Source: Candidatus Eiseniibacteriota bacterium | GTDB lineage: Bacteria; Eisenbacteria; RBG-16-71-46 | Direction of reading: 5' to 3' | NCBI GenBank assembly: GCA_025360715.1 | Contig: JANYBS010000222.1 | Location: forward strand, 1-64,000 | DNA length: 64,000 nucleotides | Part shown: one piece after another, positions 56,155 through 64,000 of the stretch | Layout: each line of letters starts with the position of its first letter | Position numbering within the stretch: the stretch's first letter is position 1 | Made by a program: the position numbers and the translations under genes | Notes under the pieces: model-generated | What the model saw: only the letters and a program-made list of their open reading frames with translations | Told to the model about the DNA's origin: nothing | Database searches by the model: none

Positions 56155-57741
56155 ATGTCCACCCTCGCAGCGCCGGGCGCACGCGCCCTGCAGATGGATG
56201 ACTCCTACCGGTTCCGGTGGATCATCGCGATCACGGTGACGCTGGCGTCGATCCTCGAGATCCTCGACACCAGCATCGTGAACGTGGCGATCCCGCACAT
56301 GATGGGCACGCTCGGCGCGACGCTCGACCAGATCACGTGGGTGTCGACGGGCTACATCGTCGCCAACGTGATCGTGCTGCCGGTGACCGGTTGGCTGAGC
56401 GCGTACTTCGGCCGCCGCCGTTACTTTGCCGGCTCGATCGCGCTTTTCACGATCGCGTCAGTCCTTTGCGGCAGCGCGCATACGCTGAGTGAGCTCGTGG
56501 TGTGGCGCATCGTCCAGGGCCTGGGCGGCGGCGCGCTGCTGTCGACCTCGCAGGCCATTCTGTATGAGGTATTCCCGCCCGAAGAGTACGGCCAGGCGAT
56601 GGCCATCTTCGGCGTGGGCGTGATGGTCGGCCCCACCTTGGGGCCCACGCTCGGTGGATATATAACGGACGCGTTCTCGTGGCCCTGGATCTTCTATATC
56701 AACGTGCCGTTCGGTATCTTCGCGTTCTTCATGAGCCTGTCGTTCATCAAGAACTCGCGCTTTCAGAAGCGCTCGGAAGAGATCGACTGGCTGGGGCTGT
56801 TCCTGCTCGCGCTCGGTATCGGTACGCTGCAGACCATGCTGGAACGCGGTGAACGATTGGACTGGTTCCAATCCAAAGAGATCATCGCCTACACGGTCAC
56901 GAGCGTGGTGTCGATCGCGTGGTTCGTGTGGCATGAACTCACCACCGAGCATCCGGTGATCGACCTGCGCATCCTGAGCAACCGCCAATTCGCGATCGGC
57001 TGCGCGCTGGGCGGTGTGTTGGGTGTGTGCCTGTACGCGACCGTATTCGTGCTACCGGTGTACCTGCAGCAATTGCTCTCTTACACCGCCAACCAGACCG
57101 GCATGGTCATCCTGCCCGGCGCGATCGCGAGCGCGGTCACGATGGCCATGATGTCGCGGACCCTCGGGAGAGTCGACGGCCGGCGCTTCGCCATGGTGGG
57201 CGCGGTGCTCTTCGCGGTGGCGATGTGGCAGTGGTCGCGCTTCACGCTCGACAGCGGCGGCCATGACTTCTTCTGGCCACTCATCCTGCGCGGCATCGCG
57301 CTCGGCATGGTGTTCATCCCGCTCAACAACCTGGCCATGGCCGAACTGCCCATGACCAGGATCGCGGCCGGCACGGGTTTCTATAATCTCTGCCGCCAGC
57401 TGGGCGGCAGCATCGGCATCGCCGTCACCGCGCAGATCGTCTCGCACATGAACGCGTCGAACCGCGCGGCGCTCTCGGAGCACGTGTCCGCATACAGCCC
57501 GGTGACTATGCAGCGCATCGAGCGTATGACGCAGTGGTGGATGCTGCATGGCATGAACATGGCACAGGCGCGCATGCGCTCCATCGGCGCCATCTATGGC
57601 GAGGTCGCGCGGCAGGCGTCGATGATCACGTTCGAGCACATCTTCCTGCTGTTCGGCTCGCTGTTCGTGATCTCGTTGCCGCTGATCGCGATGCTGCACT
57701 ACAAGCCGGGGCAGGTTCGGGGTGGTGGCGCGGGGCATTAG
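56155..57741 (+). CDS. DHA2-family MFS multidrug transporter (EmrB/QacA)
   Basis: LASILEILDTSIVNVAIPHMMGTLGATLDQITWVSTGYIVANVIVLPVTGWL. Confidence 0.96.
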   Translation: MSTLAAPGARALQMDDSYRFRWIIAITVTLASILEILDTSIVNVAIPHMMGTLGATLDQITWVSTGYIVANVIVLPVTGWLSAYFGRRRYFAGSIALFTIASVLCGSAHTLSELVVWRIVQGLGGGALLSTSQAILYEVFPPEEYGQAMAIFGVGVMVGPTLGPTLGGYITDAFSWPWIFYINVPFGIFAFFMSLSFIKNSRFQKRSEEIDWLGLFLLALGIGTLQTMLERGERLDWFQSKEIIAYTVTSVVSIAWFVWHELTTEHPVIDLRILSNRQFAIGCALGGVLGVCLYATVFVLPVYLQQLLSYTANQTGMVILPGAIASAVTMAMMSRTLGRVDGRRFAMVGAVLFAVAMWQWSRFTLDSGGHDFFWPLILRGIALGMVFIPLNNLAMAELPMTRIAAGTGFYNLCRQLGGSIGIAVTAQIVSHMNASNRAALSEHVSAYSPVTMQRIERMTQWWMLHGMNMAQARMRSIGAIYGEVARQASMITFEHIFLLFGSLFVISLPLIAMLHYKPGQVRGGGAGH

Positions 57742-57742
57742 A

Positions 57743-57779
57743 GGGTGGAAACGTGGGATGGCTCAGGGTGGAAACGTGG
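57743..57779. repeat. Two direct copies of gggtggaaacgtgg, 23-bp period
   Basis: Identical 14-mers at 57743-57756 and 57766-57779, followed by hairpin acgtggcc-tcc-ggccacgt. Confidence 0.85.
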
Positions 57780-57998
57780 CCTCCGGCCACGTGTGCCTGA
57801 GGCCCGGCATGGCCTTTGCGGTTCTCCTTGTGTGGACTACCGGGGAGGTGCATCCGTGCGGGCGGGTGTGGCGCGCGAAGGCGTCGAATTCCCGCTTGTG
57901 ACGCGAGCCCCGCGCATCGCACCATAGAAGCACGAACACCCCACTCCATCCGGGGCCGGCCGTGCAATCTGCATGGCCCCTTGCAGAAGGACGTCTCC

Positions 57999-60779
57999 AT
58001 GCGCCGCTACGCCATCCTGCTCGTTGCTCTCGCTGTGACCGCCGCTCTGGTGGCCTTCCCGCGCCATCTGGTCTCGCGCGTGAATGCGGCCGCCGATTTC
58101 GCCCACTACGAGAGCTCGCAGGTGCACCCGTTGGCGCTCACACCCGACGGCACCAAGCTGCTCGTGTGCAATACGCCGGACGCGCGCTTGTCGGTCTTCG
58201 ACATCACCGGCGCCGCGCCGGTGCGCATCGGCGAGATCCCCGTGGGCCTCGAGCCGGTGTCGGTATGCGCCCGTACGAATGGCGAAGCGTGGGTGGTCAA
58301 CAACCTCTCGGATGACGTGAGCATCGTCGACCTGGCCACCATGAACGTGAAGGCGACCCTTAAGGTGGGCGACGAGCCCAACGACGTGGTCTTCGCCGGT
58401 ACGCCGGAGCGCGCGTGGGTGAGTGTCACGCAGGAAGACGCCATCAAACTCTACGACCCCGCGAACCTGGCCGCCGCGCCACAAGTGATCGCGGTGCCCG
58501 CGCGCTCGCCGCGCTCGTTGTCGACGGGCCCCAACAAGCGCTGGGTCTACGCCGCGATCTTCAACAGCAACCATGGCGCATCGATCTTGCCCGCTGCGGT
58601 CGCCGGGGATTCGCTGGCACCGTTCTCGCCGCCGGTCGCGGCCGGACTGCCTGCGCCGCCCAAGGTGGGCATGCTCATCAATCGCGCCTCGGGCATCTGG
58701 CGCGACGTGAACTTCAAGCCTTGGAACACTGCGATTCCGTATAACGTGCCGCTCGTGGAACTCTTCCAGTACGACGCCGACACCCACGTGCAGACGCGAG
58801 TGAACGGCGACATCGCCACGATCATGATGGGCACCGACGTGAACCCCGTCACCAACTTCCCGGCGATCACGGGAACGTATCAACTGCTCGAGCTGCGCTA
58901 TGAGCCCACGGTGCGCGGTCACATCACCGAGACGCGCGTGGCGATCTTCGACTCTCTCGGGCATCGCAACCTGGTGAGCCTGAACCCGCAGATCAATTAT
59001 ACGGTCGTGCCCGGCACGCAGGCGGAGCGCGACTCCGCGATCGGCATGCCGACCGGCGTCGCATGGTCGGCCGATGGCCACCGGCTGTTCGTCACGTCAC
59101 TCTCGACCGACAAGCTCGCCGTGGTGAACGATGTCGGCGTGCTGCTCGCGCGCGTGCCGACGCTTGCCGGGCCCTCCGGTGTGATCGCCGATCGCACCCG
59201 TAACCGCGTGTACGTGCTGGGGCGTTACCACAACCAGCTGCAGACGCTTTCGACCGCGAACTTCACTTCGCTCGCCATCACCCGCGTGGGCTTCGATCCC
59301 ACGCCCGACGACGTGGTGAATGGGCGCAAGTTCTTCTATGGCGGCTTCACGTCGGGTCACGGCGATCAGTCGTGTGCGAGCTGCCACCTGTTCGGCGACA
59401 TGGACGGCCTCGCGTGGGACCTGGGCAACCCCCAGGGCACCATGGCGCCGCCGCCGCCGGGTATGCTGGATCCGCTGCTCACGGGCTACCACCCGATGAA
59501 GGGGCCCATGGTCACGCAGTCGCTTCGCGGACTGCCGAACACCGGCGTGCTGCACTGGCGCGGTGACCGCACCGACCTGACGGCTTTCAACGGTGCGTTC
59601 GTCTCGCTCATGGGCCGCGCGGTGCAGCTGCCCGATTCGGAGATGGCGGCGTTCAGCGCATTCGTGATGCCGCTGCAGTATCCGCCGAACCCGAACCAAT
59701 TCCTGGATCGCAGCTTCCGCGATGCGCCCAGCGGCCAGGCGAGCGCCGTGCGCGGGCGGAACTTCTACCTGAACACCGTGGTCGATGGCCCACTCAAGTG
59801 CGTGAACTGCCACGCGCTGCCTACCGGCACGAACGGCCAAGTGATCAACAAGGCCGCGCTGCTGGAAGTGAACGACATGAAGGTTCCGCAGCTGCGCAAT
59901 CTCTACAAGAAATCCGGCTTCAGCCAGTTGGCGAGTGCCGTGAACAAGCGCGGCTTCGGCTACACGCACGACGGTGCCTCGGACAACCTGTTCGACTTCC
60001 TTAAATTCCCGGGCTTCAACTTCGGCTCCAACGTGACGGCGGCCAATGCGACGCGTCGCGACATCGAGGCGTTCCTGTTGTCGTTCGACACGGGTACCGC
60101 TCCGGCGGTCGGCGCGCAGGCCACGTTTGACGGCAGTGCGAACGACGCAGCGAACGTCGCGCGCATGGACACTCTCACGACGCGCGCCGATGCGGGCGAT
60201 TGCGATGTGATCGCTAAGGGCCGCATCGGCACCACGCCGCGCGGCTGGAAGTACAACGGCGTGGGCCAGTGGATCAGCGACCTCGCGAACGATGCGCCCA
60301 TCTCGAGCGCGCAGTTGCGCGCACTGGCCTCGACCGGCCACGAGATCACGATCACCGGCGTGCCTCCGGGTACGGGCACGCGCGCCGGCATCGACCGCGA
60401 CCGTGACGGCTACCGCGATGCCGATGAACTCGCCGCCGGCTCCGACCCCGCCGACCCGGCGTCGACGCCGACCACAGCCGTGGGCGGCGCTCCCACGGTG
60501 CGTGTGGGCCTGCGCGCCGTGAGCCCGAATCCCATGCATTCGAGCGCGGCGATCGACTTCGCGCTGTCGCGCGATGGCGCAGTGGACCTGGCGGTCTACG
60601 ATCTGTTGGGCCGTCAGGTGCGCACACTCGCGAATCACCAGAAGATGGCCGCCGGCGCCCAGCGCCTGCCGTGGGACGGCCGCCGCGACGACGGCGGCGC
60701 CGCCAACGCGGGCGTGTACTTCGTGCGCCTCAAGACCGCCGACGGCACGTGGTCGCGGATGATCGTGCGGGTGCCTTAG
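57999..60779 (+). CDS. Secreted beta-propeller/di-haem cytochrome c peroxidase-like protein with C-terminal FlgD-like domain
   Basis: YVTN-like repeats (VGLEPVSVCARTNGEAWVVNNLSDDVSIVDL); haem motifs CASCH and CVNCH; DRDRDGYRDADELAAGSDPADPAS; C-terminal LRAVSPNPMHSSAAIDFALSRDGAVDLAVYDLLGRQVRTLAN...GVYFVRLKTADG. Confidence 0.9.
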   Translation: MRRYAILLVALAVTAALVAFPRHLVSRVNAAADFAHYESSQVHPLALTPDGTKLLVCNTPDARLSVFDITGAAPVRIGEIPVGLEPVSVCARTNGEAWVVNNLSDDVSIVDLATMNVKATLKVGDEPNDVVFAGTPERAWVSVTQEDAIKLYDPANLAAAPQVIAVPARSPRSLSTGPNKRWVYAAIFNSNHGASILPAAVAGDSLAPFSPPVAAGLPAPPKVGMLINRASGIWRDVNFKPWNTAIPYNVPLVELFQYDADTHVQTRVNGDIATIMMGTDVNPVTNFPAITGTYQLLELRYEPTVRGHITETRVAIFDSLGHRNLVSLNPQINYTVVPGTQAERDSAIGMPTGVAWSADGHRLFVTSLSTDKLAVVNDVGVLLARVPTLAGPSGVIADRTRNRVYVLGRYHNQLQTLSTANFTSLAITRVGFDPTPDDVVNGRKFFYGGFTSGHGDQSCASCHLFGDMDGLAWDLGNPQGTMAPPPPGMLDPLLTGYHPMKGPMVTQSLRGLPNTGVLHWRGDRTDLTAFNGAFVSLMGRAVQLPDSEMAAFSAFVMPLQYPPNPNQFLDRSFRDAPSGQASAVRGRNFYLNTVVDGPLKCVNCHALPTGTNGQVINKAALLEVNDMKVPQLRNLYKKSGFSQLASAVNKRGFGYTHDGASDNLFDFLKFPGFNFGSNVTAANATRRDIEAFLLSFDTGTAPAVGAQATFDGSANDAANVARMDTLTTRADAGDCDVIAKGRIGTTPRGWKYNGVGQWISDLANDAPISSAQLRALASTGHEITITGVPPGTGTRAGIDRDRDGYRDADELAAGSDPADPASTPTTAVGGAPTVRVGLRAVSPNPMHSSAAIDFALSRDGAVDLAVYDLLGRQVRTLANHQKMAAGAQRLPWDGRRDDGGAANAGVYFVRLKTADGTWSRMIVRVP

Positions 60780-60874
60780 GATCCGCGGGCGGTCCGCGAG
60801 CGTGAAGCGCGCTTCACTTTCTTGAGCCTGTACGTCATGCGTGGCGCGAAGACGGGGTGTATCTTCGCGTCACT

Positions 60875-63244
60875 ATGACTGACACCGAACGCTCTTCTGT
60901 GGCCGCTTCGGCGGCCCGCGCCGCTGCGGAATCGCTGCCCATCGTCGAAGGCGAAGGCTGCCTCGAGATCCTTGCCGATCGCATGCACAAGCAGCCCGGT
61001 GTGCTGGCGATCGAGGCGAACTTCCGCGCAAGCACGCTCATGGTGCGGTACGAGCCGGAGCGGATCACGCCGGACCAACTGAACGAACTCGCCGATGAAG
61101 TCGGCAGCCTGTTCGCGCGCCGTGTCACCGCTTGCGAGCAGCGCGAAGGCTCCGCCGCGTGCGCGGAGTGCGCGCTGCGCATGGGCGCGCGGCCGCCGCA
61201 GGTGGCGCCTGAGTTCGAGACGCTCTCGGATGAAGGGCGCATCGGCCTGGCGCGCCGCGACGGGACGCTGCACGGCGTCGAGGTCGTCCGTCCGCTCGCG
61301 AGCAAGCCCTGGGGCGCAAAATTCTCGCCGCAAGAAGAAGAGCATCACTCGCAAGGCCGCGCCATGGTCACGCTCACGTTCGTTTGCCTGGCGGCGCTGG
61401 TGGCCGGCATGGCGGTTGAGCGCACGGCGCTGCCGTCGCTGGTCCCGCACCTGCTCTATGCGCTGGCCGCGGTCACCGGTGGCTGGTTCGCCACGCTGAG
61501 CACGTTCGAGTCGCTGCGCGCGTTCAAGTTCGACGTGAACCTGCTCATGATCCTGGCCGCCGCAGGCGCAGCGGCGATCGGCTACATCTTCGAAGCCGCC
61601 GTGCTCATGTTCCTGTTCTCGCTCAGCAACACGCTCGAGATCTACACCATGGGCCGCACACGGCATGCGCTGCATGCCTTGCTCAAGCTGCGCCCCTCGC
61701 GCGCGCTCGTGCGCCGGGACGGGCGCGAGATCGAGGTCGAGGCCGAGGCCGTGCGTGTGGGCGAGACGTGCATCGTCAAGCCAGGCGAGGCGATCCCGGT
61801 CGACGGCAACGTGACGCTCGGAGCTTCTTTGGTGGACCAGAGCAGCCTCACGGGCGAGTCCGTCCCGGTCGAGAAGAATCCCGGTGACAAAGTCTTCGCG
61901 GGCACGCTCAACCAGCAGGGCGTGCTGGAGCTCACGGCCACGCGCGCGGCGCAGAACAGCGCGCTGGCCCGTATCGTTCAACTGGTGCAGGAGGCGCAGG
62001 AGCAGAAGTCGCATACGGAAGAAGTCGCCGAATGGGTGGGACGCTACTACACGATCGTAGTCATGATCGGCGCTGCGCTCATGCTGATCGTGCCGATCTT
62101 CGTGCTGCATCATGAGTGGCACGCGGCCTTCTACCGCGCGATGACGCTGCTGGTGGTCGCCTCGCCGTGCGCGCTCGTGATCGCGACGCCGGCGACGATC
62201 CTGTCCGCGATCGCCAATGCGGCGCGCAATGGCATCCTGTTCAAGGGCGGCCGCTTCATCGAAGCGCTCGCCAGTGTGAAGGTGATCGCGTTCGACAAGA
62301 CCGGCACGCTCACGAAGGGCCGCTTCGAGGTCACCGACGTCGAGGTGTTCGATGGCGCCGATGAGACCGCGCTGCTCGCCGCGGCCGCCGCGGCGGAGAA
62401 GCGCTCGCCGCACCCGCTGGCACAGGCGGTGGTTCGCGCCGCAGAGGAACGGGGCATCGCTGTGGAAGCGGCCGAGGCCATGACGAACCAGATCGGCAAG
62501 GGCCTCACGGCGCAGGTGCGCGGGATGACCGTGGCTATCGGCACGCCGGACCTTTTCACGAGCTTGCAGCTCGCCGCGCCCGAAGCGGTGGTCGCGCGCA
62601 CGCGTGCGCTCGCCGACGAGGCCAAGACCGCGATGATCGTGAGCTTCGGCCCGCACTGGGGCGTGATCGCCGCCGCCGACCAGGTGCGGCCCACCGCCAA
62701 GGCGACGGTCGAGCGCCTGCACCAGCTGGGCGTCTCGCGCTTGGCGGTGCTCTCGGGCGACAACCTGCGCACAGTCGAGGCCATCGCGCGCCAGACCGGC
62801 GTGGACGAGCATCACGGCGAGCTGATGCCCGAAGACAAGGTGCGCGTGATCGCCGACCTCGAGAAGCGCTACGGCGGCGTGGCCATGATCGGCGATGGCG
62901 TCAACGATGCGCCGGCGCTGGCGCGTGCGACGGTCGGTATCGCCATGGGCGGTATCGGCAGCGATGCCGCCATGGAGAGCGCCGATGTGGTGCTCATGGC
63001 CGACGACCTGTCGTCGCTGCCCTACGCCGTGCAGCTCACGAAGCGCGCGAAGCAGGTCGTGATCCAGAACATGGTGATCGCCTCGGGCGTCATGCTCATG
63101 CTGGTCACATGGGTGTTCGCGGGGGAGCACCTGCCCATGGGCGCGCTCAAGTTGCCGATCGCCGTCTCGGGCCACGAAGGCAGCACGGTGGTGGTGATCC
63201 TGAATGGCCTGCGGCTGCTGGGTGGCCGTCGCGGCCCACGCTGA
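60875..63244 (+). CDS. Heavy-metal P1B-type ATPase, P1B-4-like (SPC ... HEGST)
   Basis: DKTGTLTKG, GDGVNDAPALA, TM6 ASPCALVIATPA, C-terminal TM GHEGSTVVVILNGLRLL; degenerate HMA-like N-terminus. Confidence 0.94.
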   Translation: MTDTERSSVAASAARAAAESLPIVEGEGCLEILADRMHKQPGVLAIEANFRASTLMVRYEPERITPDQLNELADEVGSLFARRVTACEQREGSAACAECALRMGARPPQVAPEFETLSDEGRIGLARRDGTLHGVEVVRPLASKPWGAKFSPQEEEHHSQGRAMVTLTFVCLAALVAGMAVERTALPSLVPHLLYALAAVTGGWFATLSTFESLRAFKFDVNLLMILAAAGAAAIGYIFEAAVLMFLFSLSNTLEIYTMGRTRHALHALLKLRPSRALVRRDGREIEVEAEAVRVGETCIVKPGEAIPVDGNVTLGASLVDQSSLTGESVPVEKNPGDKVFAGTLNQQGVLELTATRAAQNSALARIVQLVQEAQEQKSHTEEVAEWVGRYYTIVVMIGAALMLIVPIFVLHHEWHAAFYRAMTLLVVASPCALVIATPATILSAIANAARNGILFKGGRFIEALASVKVIAFDKTGTLTKGRFEVTDVEVFDGADETALLAAAAAAEKRSPHPLAQAVVRAAEERGIAVEAAEAMTNQIGKGLTAQVRGMTVAIGTPDLFTSLQLAAPEAVVARTRALADEAKTAMIVSFGPHWGVIAAADQVRPTAKATVERLHQLGVSRLAVLSGDNLRTVEAIARQTGVDEHHGELMPEDKVRVIADLEKRYGGVAMIGDGVNDAPALARATVGIAMGGIGSDAAMESADVVLMADDLSSLPYAVQLTKRAKQVVIQNMVIASGVMLMLVTWVFAGEHLPMGALKLPIAVSGHEGSTVVVILNGLRLLGGRRGPR

Positions 63245-63251
63245 GCCGCGG

Positions 63252-63932
63252 CTATTCCGGGTGCTCGGGCGCTTTCGTGGGGCCGTTTTCCACGGTGCCC
63301 AGCGCGGTCACGATCACGTTGTCGTAGTAGACCGTGCACTGCGCCACGCCGCCCGTGTACGCGGGTAGCGCGATGCGGCCCTGCGGCCGGCGTTGGTCCG
63401 TGCGCACGATCTTGAGTTCGCCGTTCACCGCCACGGTGTAGCGGCTGCCGCGCACCTCGACGCGAATGTGATTCCACGTCCCGTTCGCGTTCACGACCGC
63501 GGACTTGCCCAGCGGCCATTCGCGCAGGTACATGACCACGTCCTGGTACGTGCCGCCGCGCAGGTCCACGCCCACGCCGGCCGTTCCCTGTGCGCGCACG
63601 ATGACGCCCTTGTCGACGCCGCGCATCATGCACACGTCGAGGTCGACCGCGTAATCCGTCCACGACTCATCGCCCGCGTAGATCAGGCTGCGTTGTTGCT
63701 TGAGGTCGGGCAGGTCCGCGCGCAGCATGCCGTGTGTGACCGACCACACCTTGGGCTGTTCGGTCTGCCAGAGCGAGAGGCCGCTCGAGAAATCGTCGGC
63801 GAAGAGCACGCCGCTCTCGGGCGGCGCGAAGCGTGGCGGCTGCGGCGGATTCGCGAAGCGCGTCGGGTCGGCCGCGCCGTTCAACAGCAGAAGCGGCGCT
63901 GCGAGCAGCAAGAAGTGCCAGCGGATACGCAT
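63252..63932 (-). CDS. Secreted DUF1080 / concanavalin-like family protein
   Basis: Signal peptide; LFADDFSSGLSLWQTEQPKVWSVTHGMLRADL...GTWNHIRVEVRGSRYTVAVNGELK. Confidence 0.75.
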   Translation of the reverse strand: MRIRWHFLLLAAPLLLLNGAADPTRFANPPQPPRFAPPESGVLFADDFSSGLSLWQTEQPKVWSVTHGMLRADLPDLKQQRSLIYAGDESWTDYAVDLDVCMMRGVDKGVIVRAQGTAGVGVDLRGGTYQDVVMYLREWPLGKSAVVNANGTWNHIRVEVRGSRYTVAVNGELKIVRTDQRRPQGRIALPAYTGGVAQCTVYYDNVIVTALGTVENGPTKAPEHPE

Positions 63933-64000
63933 GAGCCCCCAACGTGAGCGCGTGAGCGACGCCACCAAAATGCGGCGCGGGTGCGGATTCGTCAATGAGA

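Noticed and set aside
59097-60638. 513-aa minus-strand ORF
   Set aside because: Antisense shadow of the cytochrome/FlgD-like gene.
60776-63175. 799-aa minus-strand ORF
   Set aside because: Antisense shadow of the P-type ATPase; composition (H/R/A/Q/D-rich) is not protein-like.
1-64000. CRISPR arrays, tRNA/rRNA genes, insertion sequences, prophage, toxin-antitoxin or defence islands
   Set aside because: None seen on reading. No regularly spaced repeats, transposase/integrase motifs or tRNA-like cloverleaf with CCA/GGTTCGAATC were recognised. A tRNAscan/ISfinder/DefenseFinder run would be decisive.

Overview
A 64 kb, high-GC, gene-dense chromosomal window with about 50 protein-coding genes. 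Many genes overlap by 4 bp (ATGA/GTGA) in operons. I found no rRNA, tRNA, CRISPR array, transposase or phage genes. The content is mostly cell-envelope and housekeeping functions. Examples are several outer-membrane beta-barrel proteins, S46, M28 and S49 peptidases, DsbD with a YyaL/DUF255 thioredoxin protein, TldD/PmbA, and a TetR-controlled TolC/HlyD/EmrB efflux operon. DNA repair is represented by EndoIII, an alkyltransferase-like protein and a YhaO/YhaN-type SbcCD pair. There is also a heavy-metal P-type ATPase, and a cytochrome-c-type secreted protein with a FlgD-like C-terminus. That FlgD-like tail and the S46 and beta-barrel families suggest an FCB-group or Eisenbacteria-like bacterium (inference only). 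The most interesting signals are: (1) a SAM-clan riboswitch with its own promoter and terminator in front of a single uncharacterised 127-aa gene (40.58-41.27 kb); (2) a nested palindrome between an ECF sigma operon and a divergent DUF6249-like gene that reads as two mirrored ECF-type promoters; (3) a beta-barrel-SppA fusion; (4) histone-H1-like basic tails on DNA repair enzymes; (5) an isolated MscS beta-domain microprotein. Products were assigned by eye from motifs and family resemblance. No database search was run.
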